Shown piece after piece: positions 9,911-19,404 of a stretch of DNA of 64,000 bases. The DNA comes from Pedobacter sp. WC2423. GTDB taxonomy: Bacteria; Bacteroidota; Bacteroidia; Sphingobacteriales; Sphingobacteriaceae. Positions within the stretch are counted from its first letter, which is position 1, and the number at the start of each line of letters is the position of its first letter. The translations under genes and the position numbers were made by a program. Under the pieces are notes generated by a model. That model saw only the letters and a list, made by a program, of their open reading frames with translations, was not told the origin of the DNA and made no database searches. Where the stretch lies: contig NZ_CP162005.1 of assembly GCF_040822065.1 (NCBI RefSeq), forward strand, positions 4,650,001 through 4,714,000, read 5' to 3'.

Positions 9911-11664
9911 AAAGCCATTACCGGACTTTAACTGTATTTGTTTTACTGTTTTCAGGATTTATAGATAGAAGTATGGCGCAACAGCAGGAAAAAATAATGA
10001 TCTATCAGCTTTTGCCAAGGTTATTTGGCAATAAGCAGCAAAGTAATGTTCCTTATGGAACTATTGAGCAAAATGGCAGTGGTAAGTTTAATGACATCAC
10101 TGCGCAGGCATTGGATGGAATTAAAGAACTCGGGACCACTTACGTTTGGTATACCGGGGTAATTTCCCATGCCACATTAACGGATTACACTCAGGCCGGA
10201 TTACCTGCTAATAATGCAAGGGTAGTCAAAGGCAGAGCTGGTTCTCCTTATGCAGTCAGAGATTATTATGATGTAGATCCTGATTTATCAGTGAACGTTA
10301 ACCAGCGGATGGCTGAGTTTGAGGCGCTGATTAAAAGGACGCATGAAAAAGGACTTAAAGTGATTATTGACTTTGTGCCTAACCATGTGGCCCGTCAGTA
10401 TCAGTCAAAAATGAAACCTGCGGGAATTAAAGATTTTGGCGAGGGTGATGATGTGCATGTGGCATTCAGCCCGGCTAATGATTACTATTATGTGCCCGGA
10501 CAGGATTTTGTTGTTCCGGCTCCTAAATCAGATCAGCAGACGCCGCTTTCTGTTTTGCAGCAGGCACATTATGCAGAATCACCTGCAAAAGCTACAGGAA
10601 ACAATGTTTTTTCAGCAAGCCCTTCGGTAGATGACTGGTATGAAACGATCAAGTTAAACTATGGGGTGGATCAGCAGAACGGGGCAAAGGAATATTTTAC
10701 GCCAACGCCTGCAGTCTGGACTAAGATGAGAGATATTTTGGTTTTCTGGACTTCCAAAGGTGTAGATGGTTTCCGTTGTGATATGGCAGAAATGGTTCCG
10801 CTTGCTTTTTGGAACTGGGTAATTCCGGAAGTGAAAAAAGTAAAGCCCGAATTGATTTTTATTGGAGAGGCTTATGATCCTGCTACTTATAAATCATTCT
10901 TAACTACAGGCAAATTTGATTATTTATATGATAAGGTTGGTTTGTATGATGGGTTGAAAAAACTGATCAGAAGTGAAGACCAGGCTGATGTGAATGCGAT
11001 CAGAAAAGTATGGCAGCAGGAAAGTGCTGGCTTTGGAGATCAGATGCTGCGTTTCCTGGAAAATCATGATGAGGAGCGGATTGCTTCTTCAGGTTTTGCC
11101 GGGCAGGCAGAGTTAGCGCTGCCTGCGATGGTGGTTTCAGCTACTTTATCTGGCGGCCCAGTGATGACTTATTTTGGCCAGGAAGTGGGTGAGCCGGGAA
11201 GAGGTGCAGAAGGTTTTGGTGGAGAGGATAACCGCACTACTATTTTTGATTACTGGGGAATTCCGGAACACCAGAAATGGATGAACGATGGTGCTTTTGA
11301 CGGTGCCAGATTAGGTGATCAGCAAAAGCAACTTCGTAATTATTATAAAAGACTGCTGCAGTTTGCAGGTAAATCTGAGGCCGTTGCGAAAGGTCAGTTA
11401 TGGGAAATCCCGGTTGGTGGTAATATGAATAAAAGGATGTACGGTTATGTCCGCTATACGGCAAATCAGCGGTTACTGATCCTGGTAAACTTTGACCGTC
11501 ATTACAGAATGGAAAGCCAGGTACAGATTCCGGCTGAGATTTTACAAAACCGTCCTTTGACCACTGCTGCAGATCAATTGTCAGACTTAAAGTTAACTGA
11601 TCTTAAAGATAACACCATACCAATTTGGGTATTGCCAATGCAAGCGCAAATTATAGCATTCTAA
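9907..11664 (+). CDS. Periplasmic GH13 alpha-amylase-family enzyme
   Basis: Second alpha-glucan-active enzyme of the locus, 585 residues, with a signal peptide (cleavage near SMAQ, residues 22-25) that places it in the periplasm or outer membrane. GH13 motifs: DFVPNH (region I), nucleophile Asp292 in GFRCDMAEM, acid/base Glu321 in FIGEAYDP, and Asp388 in LENHDEER. A long insertion in the B domain (about residues 170-250) and a short C-terminal beta domain are visible; no carbohydrate-binding module is seen. The ATG overlaps the GH65 stop, so translation is coupled. The set resembles alpha-amylase/alpha-glucosidase-like GH13 members in Bacteroidota maltose loci; whether it hydrolyses or transglycosylates is not evident. 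Confidence 0.9.
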   Translation: MKSHYRTLTVFVLLFSGFIDRSMAQQQEKIMIYQLLPRLFGNKQQSNVPYGTIEQNGSGKFNDITAQALDGIKELGTTYVWYTGVISHATLTDYTQAGLPANNARVVKGRAGSPYAVRDYYDVDPDLSVNVNQRMAEFEALIKRTHEKGLKVIIDFVPNHVARQYQSKMKPAGIKDFGEGDDVHVAFSPANDYYYVPGQDFVVPAPKSDQQTPLSVLQQAHYAESPAKATGNNVFSASPSVDDWYETIKLNYGVDQQNGAKEYFTPTPAVWTKMRDILVFWTSKGVDGFRCDMAEMVPLAFWNWVIPEVKKVKPELIFIGEAYDPATYKSFLTTGKFDYLYDKVGLYDGLKKLIRSEDQADVNAIRKVWQQESAGFGDQMLRFLENHDEERIASSGFAGQAELALPAMVVSATLSGGPVMTYFGQEVGEPGRGAEGFGGEDNRTTIFDYWGIPEHQKWMNDGAFDGARLGDQQKQLRNYYKRLLQFAGKSEAVAKGQLWEIPVGGNMNKRMYGYVRYTANQRLLILVNFDRHYRMESQVQIPAEILQNRPLTTAADQLSDLKLTDLKDNTIPIWVLPMQAQIIAF

Positions 11665-11698
11665 ACCATTCCTGAACCTTCAAACCAAACAGATCCTT

Positions 11699-13048
11699 AT
11701 GGAACAAAATAAAGCCGTTGCCTCCAAACCAAGATTATCTAACGCACAGATATTTAATATGAGTGCTGGGTTTTTCGGAATACAGTTTGGTTTCGCCCTG
11801 CAAAATGGAAATGCTTCCAGGATTCTGCAAACTTTTGGTGCAGATGTGGAGCATCTTTCGCTTTTCTGGCTGGCAGCACCTTTAACCGGGATGATTGTGC
11901 AGCCAATCATCGGCTATTATAGTGATAAAACCTGGAATCGTTTTGGCAGAAGAAGGCCTTATTTCCTGATCGGAGCCATTTTAACCGCTATCGCATTGAT
12001 CCTGATGCCTAATTCGGGAACGATGGCTGGTTTCCTTCCGCCTATTATCATCGGGGCAGGAATGCTGATGATCATGGATGCCTCTATCAATGTAGCAATG
12101 GAACCTTTCAGAGCATTGGTTGCTGATAAATTACCAGAGAGTCAAAGAAGTTTTGGATTTTCCATGCAGACCTTTTTAATCGGGACAGGGGCCATTTCTG
12201 GCTCATGGCTGCCCTATATCTTTTCTGAATATCTGGGTGCTTCGAAAGTTGCAGCTGCGGGACAGGTTCCTCACAATGTGATTTACTCTTTTTATGCGGG
12301 AGCTGCGATTTTAATACTGACTATCCTCTGGACAGTTTTGACTACCAAAGAATATCCACCAGAAGAAATGGCTTTATACCATGCTGCGGAGCCGGAAGTG
12401 GAAGAGCAAAAGGGATTACTATCTATCCTGACAGATTTTTCTAACATGCCGTTAACGATGAAACAGCTTGGACTGGTTCAGTTTTTCTCGTGGTTTGCCT
12501 TATTCTCTATGTGGGTATTTACAACGCCTGCTATTGCGCAACATATTTATAAGGTGCTTCCCGGAGATACTTCTTCGGTGAAATTCGCGGATGCAGGAAA
12601 CTGGGTTGGTATCCTTTTTGGAGTTTATAACGGGGTTTCTGCTATTTATGCTTTAATTCTGCCGGCAATTGCCAGGGCAACAAGCCGTAAAATGGCACAT
12701 GCTTTTTCTTTACTGGCAGGAGGGGCAGGTCTGCTTTCTATTTATTTCATTACGAATCCGGATCACCTGATTTATGCTATGATAGGAATTGGTTTGGCCT
12801 GGGGAAGTATTCTTTCAATGCCTTATGCCATTTTATCAAGTGCCATACCTCCACGCAAAATGGGCGTTTATATGGGGATATTTAACTTCTTTATCACTAT
12901 GCCACAGATCGTCAATGGTATTTTCGGTGGACTGATTGTGAAGCAGTTTTACAACGGTGAGGCGATTTATGCGATTGTAATCGCAGGAATATTCATGATC
13001 CTGGGTGCGGTTTCCGTCTTATATATCCGCGGAAGCAGGGAAAAGTAA
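11699..13048 (+). CDS. MFS sugar (maltose) transporter, SLC45/GPH-like
   Basis: Inner membrane carrier with 12 predicted hydrophobic segments in 449 residues. The N-terminal part has QFGFALQNGNASRI and the MFS loop motif SDKTWNRFGRRRPYF between helices 2 and 3, characteristic of the SLC45/sucrose-maltose proton symporter group. It follows the second GH13 gene by 34 bp and ends the locus. Role inferred from context: bringing periplasmic maltose into the cytoplasm for the GH65 phosphorylase, in place of the ABC or PTS systems used elsewhere. Substrate not proven by sequence. Confidence 0.9.
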   Translation: MEQNKAVASKPRLSNAQIFNMSAGFFGIQFGFALQNGNASRILQTFGADVEHLSLFWLAAPLTGMIVQPIIGYYSDKTWNRFGRRRPYFLIGAILTAIALILMPNSGTMAGFLPPIIIGAGMLMIMDASINVAMEPFRALVADKLPESQRSFGFSMQTFLIGTGAISGSWLPYIFSEYLGASKVAAAGQVPHNVIYSFYAGAAILILTILWTVLTTKEYPPEEMALYHAAEPEVEEQKGLLSILTDFSNMPLTMKQLGLVQFFSWFALFSMWVFTTPAIAQHIYKVLPGDTSSVKFADAGNWVGILFGVYNGVSAIYALILPAIARATSRKMAHAFSLLAGGAGLLSIYFITNPDHLIYAMIGIGLAWGSILSMPYAILSSAIPPRKMGVYMGIFNFFITMPQIVNGIFGGLIVKQFYNGEAIYAIVIAGIFMILGAVSVLYIRGSREK

Positions 13049-13118
13049 CTTTTTTAAGTTATTCCCAATTGTTCTGAACTTATTTTGATATTTAAGGGAC
13101 CTAAACCATCCCTTTAAA

Positions 13119-14666
13119 ATGAAACTATTTTACACGTTATTCCTTGCTGGATGGTGTATTTGTCAGACGGCAAATGCACAAAAAATGCAGCCTGTCAAAT
13201 CAATTCCTGAGACTAAGAAGAGTGATACTTCCATAAACACTGAAGTCAATTCCCGAAAAATTGTAACCGAAAGTACAGTAGTTACCCAACATCAGGTGAC
13301 CATTAAAGGTCAGCGTATTTCTTATAAAGCGGTAACTGGTACTTTGCCGGTTTGGGATGAAACAGGTAAAGCTATTGCAGGTCTGTTTTATACCTATTAT
13401 GAAAGATCTGATGTCAAAGACAAGGTTAACAGACCATTAGTTATCTCCTTTAATGGCGGGCCGGGTTCCGCTTCGGTATGGATGCACATTGCTTACACGG
13501 GGCCTGTATTGTTAAATATTGATGAGGAAGGATATCCTGTTCAACCTTATGGCTACAAAGAAAATAAATCTTCAATTCTGGATGTTGCTGATATTGTTTA
13601 TATCGACCCTGTAAATACAGGATATTCCAGAGCAATTAATAAAGATATACCAGGCAGCAAATTCTTTGGAGTTAATGCAGATATTAAATACCTCGCAGAA
13701 TGGATCAATACCTTTGTGACCCGCAACAACCGCTGGGGCTCTCCTAAATTCCTGATCGGGGAGAGTTATGGTACCACCCGTGTTTCGGGGCTGGCACTGG
13801 AACTTCAAAATTCACAATGGATGTACCTGAATGGGGTAGTATTGGTTTCGCCAACTACTTTAGGGATAGAAAGAGGTGATGCTTTGTCTGCTGCTTTACG
13901 TTTGCCTTATTTCACTGCTACGGCCTGGTATCATAAAGCCTTAAAAACAGATTTACAAGCAAAGACCTTAAGTGCTTTATTACCGGAAGTGGAACAGTTT
14001 ACAATGAATGAACTGATTCCGGCCCTCGCGAAAGGAAGCCAGCTTGGAGAGGAACAGAAAAAACAGATGGCTGTGAAGATGGCTGCTTTTTCGGGGCTGA
14101 GTGAAAAAACGATCCTTCAGCACAACCTGGATGTTCCACCAGGTTTCTTCTGGAAGGAATTACTCCGTGATCAGGGTTTTACTATAGGCCGTCTGGATTC
14201 AAGATATCGCGGTATAGATAAACAGGATGCTGGGGAAGATCCTGATTATAATGCAGAACTGAGCTCCTGGTTACATTCTTTTACCCCTGCAATTAATATG
14301 TATATCCGCAACGAACTCAATTATAAAACTGATTTAAAGTATAATATGTTCGGCCCTGTTTATCCGTGGGACAATACAGGAAACCGTACGGCTGAGAATT
14401 TGCGGGATGCGATGGCGCAAAACCCTTCGCTGCATTTAATGGTACAGTCTGGTTATTTTGATGGGGCTTGTGATTATTTTAATGCAAAATATAATATGTG
14501 GCAAATGGATCCTGGAGGTAAGTTGAAAGACAGAATGAGCTGGAAGGGTTATGAAAGCGGCCATATGATGTATTTAAGAAGTGCTGATCTGGAGAAGGGA
14601 AATAATGATCTGAGAGATTTTATCAGTAAATCTTTGCCTAAAGCCGGAGCAGCTTCAAAATTTTAG
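13119..14666 (+). CDS. S10-family serine carboxypeptidase
   Basis: Secreted or periplasmic serine carboxypeptidase, 515 residues, signal peptide ending near TANAQ (residue 21). The S10 catalytic triad is complete: Ser216 in GESYGTTR, Asp448 in SGYFDGACDYF and His482 in SGHMMYL. The substrate-carboxylate motif NGGPGSASVWMH is present near residues 112-123. Bacterial S10 members of this length are common in Bacteroidota and are expected to trim peptides from the C-terminus. It is 70 bp downstream of the MFS gene and has no visible functional tie to the glucan locus; it is probably transcribed separately. Confidence 0.92.
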   Translation: MKLFYTLFLAGWCICQTANAQKMQPVKSIPETKKSDTSINTEVNSRKIVTESTVVTQHQVTIKGQRISYKAVTGTLPVWDETGKAIAGLFYTYYERSDVKDKVNRPLVISFNGGPGSASVWMHIAYTGPVLLNIDEEGYPVQPYGYKENKSSILDVADIVYIDPVNTGYSRAINKDIPGSKFFGVNADIKYLAEWINTFVTRNNRWGSPKFLIGESYGTTRVSGLALELQNSQWMYLNGVVLVSPTTLGIERGDALSAALRLPYFTATAWYHKALKTDLQAKTLSALLPEVEQFTMNELIPALAKGSQLGEEQKKQMAVKMAAFSGLSEKTILQHNLDVPPGFFWKELLRDQGFTIGRLDSRYRGIDKQDAGEDPDYNAELSSWLHSFTPAINMYIRNELNYKTDLKYNMFGPVYPWDNTGNRTAENLRDAMAQNPSLHLMVQSGYFDGACDYFNAKYNMWQMDPGGKLKDRMSWKGYESGHMMYLRSADLEKGNNDLRDFISKSLPKAGAASKF

Positions 14667-14704
14667 ACTTTTATAAATAAAATACCTATTTTTACCGCCC
14701 ACTT

Positions 14705-15667
14705 ATGGAACAGATAAAAACGTCATTTGATTTTGAAAAACCTATTGCTGAACTGATGCAGCAAATTGAAAAGGTTAAACAGGTTGCTGATAAAACAAAA
14801 GTAGATATGTCTGCTACACTGATTGAGCTTGAAGATAAGCTGTCTAAAACGCAGAACGCACTTTATGCAAGTCTTACAGGCTGGCAGGAAGTACAATTGT
14901 CACGTCATCCGGAAAGACCACAGACGCTGGACTACATCGAAATGATCTGTGATGATTTTATCGAATTGCACGGTGACCGTACAGTAAGGGATGATAAAGC
15001 GATTATTGGTGGTTTCGCTACTATTGATGGAGAAACAGTCATGGTTATCGGTCATCAGAAAGGTAAAAATACTAAAGAACGTCAGTACCGCAATTTCGGA
15101 ATGGCAAATCCTGAGGGGTACCGCAAAGCCTTAAGGTTAATGCGCCTTGCAGAGAAATTCAATAAACCAGTTATTTCTTTCATTGATACGATGGGTGCTT
15201 ACCCGGGTATTGAGGCAGAAGAGCGTGGACAGGGAGAGGCTATTGCCAGAAACCTGATGGAAATGTCTGTATTGAAAGTGCCTATCATCTGTTTGATTAT
15301 TGGTGAAGGTGCATCTGGTGGTGCATTGGGTATAGGTATTGGTGATAAAGTATACATGCTGGAGCATACGTGGTATTCGGTAATTTCTCCGGAATCATGT
15401 TCTTCAATTTTATGGCGCAGCTGGGATTTCAAAGAGAAAGCAGCAGAATGCCTGAAACTGACGTCAAAAGATATGTTAAAGAATAAACTGATCGACGGTG
15501 TAATTAAAGAACCGCTGGGAGGTGCACATCAGAATCCTGCAGCTATGGGCGAAACGCTGAAGGATCAGATTCTGAAAGACATCAAAGCATTAGGAAAAGA
15601 GAAAACTGAAAAGATGATCGCTAACAGAATTGATAAGTTCTGTGCAATGGGCGTAGTCGCAGAATAA
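14705..15667 (+). CDS. accA: Acetyl-CoA carboxylase carboxyltransferase subunit alpha
   Basis: Cytoplasmic alpha subunit of the carboxyltransferase that makes malonyl-CoA with AccD. 320 residues, the usual length. The N-terminal coiled helix (FEKPIAELMQQIEKVKQVAD) is followed by the crotonase-fold core with DRTVRDDKAIIGG, FIDTMGAYPGIEAEERGQ and the oxyanion/biotin-site region GEGASGGALGIG. The ATG at 14705 gives the standard N-terminus; a TATTTTTA element lies about 10-18 bp upstream (14687-14694) and could be a -7 box, without a clear -33 partner. A strong terminator follows, so the gene is probably monocistronic. Confidence 0.97.
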   Translation: MEQIKTSFDFEKPIAELMQQIEKVKQVADKTKVDMSATLIELEDKLSKTQNALYASLTGWQEVQLSRHPERPQTLDYIEMICDDFIELHGDRTVRDDKAIIGGFATIDGETVMVIGHQKGKNTKERQYRNFGMANPEGYRKALRLMRLAEKFNKPVISFIDTMGAYPGIEAEERGQGEAIARNLMEMSVLKVPIICLIIGEGASGGALGIGIGDKVYMLEHTWYSVISPESCSSILWRSWDFKEKAAECLKLTSKDMLKNKLIDGVIKEPLGGAHQNPAAMGETLKDQILKDIKALGKEKTEKMIANRIDKFCAMGVVAE

Positions 15668-15689
15668 ATTCAATTCCATGCTTAAAGAA

Positions 15690-15729
15690 AAAGGCTCAGT
15701 TACTTAATCAGGTAGCTGAGCCTTTTTCG
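15690..15729 (+). terminator. Terminator of accA
   Basis: Arms AAAGGCTCAG (15690-15699) and CTGAGCCTTT (15716-15725); the inner bases TTACT/GGTAG extend the pairing with G-U wobbles, leaving a 6-base loop. A T run closes the right arm. Confidence 0.85.
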
Positions 15730-15736
15730 TGGTTAA

Positions 15737-15916
15737 AGACTTTCTATTTCTTCCATTGAAAGTGCAGTAAACGTCCAGCTTAGTTTCCGGTTCATCTTCT
15801 TTCTTTTCAAATTTAGGTAGTTCCAAAACCTTAAATCCCAGTCTATTGTGGAATATTTTGCCTGTACCGGTGTTGGTCAATGAAATACTTTGTAAATAAT
15901 GGTCACTCAGGCAATT
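15737..15916 (-). pseudogene. Possible remnant of a GNAT-like C-terminus
   Basis: A minus-strand open stretch without ATG of its own reads ISLTNTGTGKIFHNRLGF followed by KVLELPKFEKK and TKLDVYCTF. The NTG...Y/F-x-x-LGF pattern is typical of the acetyl-CoA-binding end of GNAT acetyltransferases. Upstream it runs into the GT117 terminator hairpin and downstream into the accA terminator, so no complete gene is present. It could be a decayed gene end or a chance open frame; codon use looks coding-like. Low confidence. Confidence 0.3.
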
Positions 15917-15929
15917 CTTTTCCCCAATA

Positions 15930-15967
15930 AAAAAGGGTTGTACCCTATGAATGATACAACCCTTTTT
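15930..15967 (-). terminator. Terminator of the GT117 gene (bidirectional)
   Basis: Thirteen-base perfect arms AAAAAGGGTTGTA (15930-15942) and TACAACCCTTTTT (15955-15967), loop of 12 bases, with T runs on both sides. It lies 23 bp behind the minus-strand stop and can also stop read-through from accA. Confidence 0.85.
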
Positions 15968-15989
15968 TTTTACTGATAAGCTATTGCTA

Positions 15990-18900
15990 TTATTCTTCCG
16001 GAGCTTGTGGGGCAGGTGCTTGTTGTTCTTCCTGAGCTTGCTGTGCAAAGTAGACCGAGAATCTTGATTCAAGACCCTGGAACTGTTGTGCAAGTTTCTG
16101 AGAAAGCTTCGTTTGCTTTTTCTCTGCCGTAGTTTTAACCATCTGGTTAAGGAACTGCAAACCTAACTGAACATTCTGTCCGCCAACGAACCTGTTTTTG
16201 CTTTTGGATATATCTGCCAGGTAAGTCAATTCTTTCTGAATGTAGTCTGCAGATTTTTCAATCAGCATATTTGCCTTGTTCGTATCTCCTAAAGTATACA
16301 GGTTTTCTGCAAGGAAATAAACACCCATCATAGAACGCATACCGTAAAAACGATCAGGCATCACTTCGAAATAACGGGCAGCTACCTTTTTCGCATCAGC
16401 AATTTTTCCTTCTTTAATCAATCCGGAGATTGTAGTATTGAACACATTGTTAAAGATGGAGATATCATCCGATGACTGCGGATCAAGGTAGCTCGCGTTT
16501 TTAACATTACCCCATTTGAATTTGGTGTACATGTTATGGTAAAGGATATCTGTATTCACTAAATCTCCTCTGCTTGATGCTGAATCCGTTTTAAGCGGTA
16601 GTAAGCGCATCGCAAGACCTTCTGTATATAAATAGTTGTCTAAACCGTTAAATTGGTCTGAAGGAACAGTACTTGCAAAATAGATAGGTCTCTTCCAGTT
16701 GTTATGTACCAGGATGTCCAGCATAGCCAGTGTGCCTTTAGTCACATAACTCTTGTTGAATTTCCATTCCATCACAGGAGTGATTTTTGAAGCATCAGCT
16801 GCTTTAACTGTTCCTGTTTTGATTACATCTTCAGGGTTGATGGTCAGTTTGAAGTTTTTAGTCGGGATAAAATTCTCTTTAGTTCCGTTTTGCAATGGGA
16901 TTTTATCATCGTCATCATCTGATAATAAGACATCAAGAATGTTTTTCAATTCCACTGAACCTGCAAGTTTATAATCCTGGTAGTACATTACATCTCTTAC
17001 CCCTTGTACATACTGAGAAGGTTTCATGCTGATCGGAAGCGGAGCAGATTCATTTTGCTTACGTTTCATACCGTCAATATACCAGTCTGTATCAAATAAA
17101 CTCAGGTTAACCAGTCTTACATCCGGTCTCACATTTTCAACTTCCTGGATATACCAAAGCGGATAAGTATCATTATCACCGTAAGTAAACAGAATTGCAT
17201 TAGGCGCGCATGATTCCAGATAATCAACTGCAATATCATGTGCAACCATTTTCTCTGAACGGTTATGTGCTTTCCATCCTTGCGCACCCATAATTACCGG
17301 ACCTGCAAATAAAGAGATGGTTGTAGCTGCAATAGCACCGTTTTTCGGCGTAAATTTACTGAATACCCATTCCTTTAAGGCCAGTACTCCGAAACCGATC
17401 CAGATGGCAAAGGCATAGAAAGATCCTGCATAAGCATAATCACGCTCTCTTGGCTCCAGTGGTTTCTGATTCAGATATAATACGATGGCAAGACCTGTAA
17501 AGAAGAATAACAACCCCACAATACCAGCATCTTTTTCATTGCGTTTGAAATGCCATACTGCGCCTAATAACCCTAAGATCAATGGAAGGAAGAAAAAACG
17601 CGTATAAGCACTGCTTTCTACAATAGAAGGAGGCAGGTGACTCTGGTCACCCAGCATCATTGCATCAATAGGTTTAATCCCACTTAAAAACTGTCCCTGG
17701 TAAATACCAGCACCCTGGTCATCATTCTGGCGGCCCACAAAGTTCCACATGAAATAACGCATGTACATATTACCAATCTGGTATTTAAACAGGTAAGAAA
17801 CATTGTCGAAAATACCAGCAAAGTGTGTATCATCAAAACCCATTAAGCTTTTATATTCCTGTACGTGTCTTGGATCATCGCTATACATTCTTGGGAAAGG
17901 GGTTGTTCTGTCATACTCATAGTCAGTTTTTTTACCGGCAACTTCGTATTTGGTATCCCCTTTTCTGTAAATGTTTTTACCTTCTTTCAAGCTGACTTTT
18001 TCAGAGTTATAATTAGGACCGAATAATAATGGTCTGTCTCCATATTGCTCTCTGTTTAAATAACTTAAAAATGAGAAAGCATTGTCAGGGTTACTGTTGT
18101 TCAGGTTAGGGCTGGCTTTAGCTCTGATAATAATCATCGCAAAAGAACAGTATCCGAAAATAATCAGTACGGTGGAAAGTAAAGCCAGGTTTAAGAACTT
18201 GTTACGGTGTTTAATCGAATACATGATTCCCCAGGTCAGTGCTCCGATTAAAATCGCAGCGAAAAAGACCACACCAGTTCCGAATCCCATTCCTAAAGTG
18301 TTAACGAAGAACAAATCGAAGTAAGCACCAAAAGAAACCACATACTGGATAATACCATATTGAACAAAGGCAAGGATCAGGACCCCTACGATAAAGGTTT
18401 TAATGATACCGAAGTTTGTTGGTTTTGGTGTTTTCTTGAAATAATATACAAAGGCTATCGCAGGGATAGTCAATAAGTTTAATAAGTGAATACCGATGGA
18501 TAAACCCATGATATAAGCAATAAACAATAACCACCTGTCTGCGCGGGGCTCATCAGCATGTGCTTCCCATTTCAGGATACCCCAGAATACAATTGCTGTA
18601 AACAGAGAGGAAAGTGCGTATACTTCCGATTCTACTGCAGAGAACCAGAAACTGTCTGAGAAGGTATAGGCCATTGCACCGACAACTCCTGCACCCATTA
18701 CAGTGATCAGGTTTCCGATAGTCAGGTCTGACTCAGTTTTAATGACCATCTTTTTAGCCAGCGCAGTAATTGTCCAGAATAAAAATAGGATCGTAGCCGC
18801 ACTTGCAAGAGCAGAACCCACATTCATGAAATAAGCTATTTTATGAATATCGCCAAATGCAAAGATTGAGAAGAAGCGCTGAATCATTAAGAACAAGGGC

Positions 18901-19058
18901 GCACCTGGTTGGTGAACAACCTGCATTTTAAGTGCAGATGCTATAAACTCCCCACAGTCCCAGAAACTTACGGAAGGTTCTAAGGTGAGTATATAGGTGA
19001 GGGCCGCCAGGATAAAGCACATCCATCCTGTAAGGTTATTAATTTTAGTATAATTCAT
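15990..19058 (-). CDS. GT117-family (DUF2723) multi-spanning membrane protein
   Basis: Large inner membrane protein, 1022 residues. The N-terminal half holds about a dozen hydrophobic segments and starts with the DUF2723 signature (LEPSVSFWDCGEFIASALKM, then HQPGAPLFLMIQRF), where the acidic Asp-x-x-Glu and the HQPG stretch are conserved. The DUF2723 family is classed as glycosyltransferase family 117 and is distantly like protein O-mannosyltransferases, so a periplasmic protein or lipid glycosylation role is plausible. The rest (about 560-1022) is soluble, with a helical, TPR-like part and a Gln/Pro/Ala-rich tail (EEQQAPAPQAPEE). The start is the first ATG after an AT-rich spacer. Single-gene unit ending in a strong terminator. 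Confidence 0.88.
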   Translation of the reverse strand: MNYTKINNLTGWMCFILAALTYILTLEPSVSFWDCGEFIASALKMQVVHQPGAPLFLMIQRFFSIFAFGDIHKIAYFMNVGSALASAATILFLFWTITALAKKMVIKTESDLTIGNLITVMGAGVVGAMAYTFSDSFWFSAVESEVYALSSLFTAIVFWGILKWEAHADEPRADRWLLFIAYIMGLSIGIHLLNLLTIPAIAFVYYFKKTPKPTNFGIIKTFIVGVLILAFVQYGIIQYVVSFGAYFDLFFVNTLGMGFGTGVVFFAAILIGALTWGIMYSIKHRNKFLNLALLSTVLIIFGYCSFAMIIIRAKASPNLNNSNPDNAFSFLSYLNREQYGDRPLLFGPNYNSEKVSLKEGKNIYRKGDTKYEVAGKKTDYEYDRTTPFPRMYSDDPRHVQEYKSLMGFDDTHFAGIFDNVSYLFKYQIGNMYMRYFMWNFVGRQNDDQGAGIYQGQFLSGIKPIDAMMLGDQSHLPPSIVESSAYTRFFFLPLILGLLGAVWHFKRNEKDAGIVGLLFFFTGLAIVLYLNQKPLEPRERDYAYAGSFYAFAIWIGFGVLALKEWVFSKFTPKNGAIAATTISLFAGPVIMGAQGWKAHNRSEKMVAHDIAVDYLESCAPNAILFTYGDNDTYPLWYIQEVENVRPDVRLVNLSLFDTDWYIDGMKRKQNESAPLPISMKPSQYVQGVRDVMYYQDYKLAGSVELKNILDVLLSDDDDDKIPLQNGTKENFIPTKNFKLTINPEDVIKTGTVKAADASKITPVMEWKFNKSYVTKGTLAMLDILVHNNWKRPIYFASTVPSDQFNGLDNYLYTEGLAMRLLPLKTDSASSRGDLVNTDILYHNMYTKFKWGNVKNASYLDPQSSDDISIFNNVFNTTISGLIKEGKIADAKKVAARYFEVMPDRFYGMRSMMGVYFLAENLYTLGDTNKANMLIEKSADYIQKELTYLADISKSKNRFVGGQNVQLGLQFLNQMVKTTAEKKQTKLSQKLAQQFQGLESRFSVYFAQQAQEEQQAPAPQAPEE

Positions 19059-19216
19059 TTCTTTCTTAAATATAAAATGTGGCTTTTAAAAATGCAGCCG
19101 AAAATAATCAAATAGATTGATAATAGTACATATATACAACTACATTAACAAATTTTAATGTGTTAAAGGGGTTTAAAGGCTGTTTTTAAAAATATTTTAT
19201 TTTTTTTTGCGGAAGA

Positions 19217-19247
19217 TTTGCATTTATCAAAAAGCTGCGTATATTTG
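19217..19247 (+). promoter_or_regulatory. Promoter of tRNA-Gln
   Basis: TTTG at 19217-19220 and TATATTTG at 19240-19247, 19 bp apart: an exact match to the Bacteroidota primary sigma factor consensus (TTTG, 19-21 bp, TAnnTTTG). The transcript should start near 19253, about 37 bp before the tRNA. Confidence 0.85.
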
Positions 19248-19289
19248 CATTCCCAAACGAAACAACTCATGGTTATTTCTACGGAAGAT

Positions 19290-19360
19290 TGCCCGATAGT
19301 ATAAAGGTAGTACAACGGTTTTTGGTACCGTTTGTCTAGGTTCGAATCCTGGTCGGGCAA
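19290..19360 (+). tRNA. tRNA-Gln (anticodon TTG)
   Basis: A 71-base cloverleaf. Acceptor arms TGCCCGA (19290-19296) and TCGGGCA (19353-19359) pair fully, with discriminator A at 19360 and no encoded CCA. The anticodon stem ACGGT/ACCGT encloses the loop TTTTGGT, giving anticodon TTG at 19322-19324, which reads CAA and CAG. The T arm is CTAGG-TTCGAAT-CCTGG. It is a lone tRNA with its own promoter and terminator. Confidence 0.97.
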
Positions 19361-19371
19361 CTAAACAATAT

Positions 19372-19404
19372 ATCGGATTGTGAGTAATCACAATCCGATT
19401 TTTT
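19372..19404 (+). terminator. Terminator after tRNA-Gln
   Basis: Perfect 12-bp arms ATCGGATTGTGA and TCACAATCCGAT around a GTAA loop, followed by six T. It sits 11 bp after the tRNA and 29 bp before prs. Confidence 0.9.

Larger units (their letters stand above)
15668..15989. other. Convergent intergenic region accA / GT117
   Basis: This 322-bp gap between two convergent genes carries a terminator for each (15690-15725 and 15930-15967) and, between them on the minus strand, a short open stretch that reads like the end of a decayed acyltransferase (listed separately). No intact gene is seen. Confidence 0.7.

Noticed and set aside
15704..16093. Minus-strand open frame of 129 codons starting with MHNSSRVLNQ
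   Set aside because: Its ATG and first third overlap the coding end of the GT117 gene in another frame and then cross its terminator; only the middle part looks protein-like and is reported as a possible relic.
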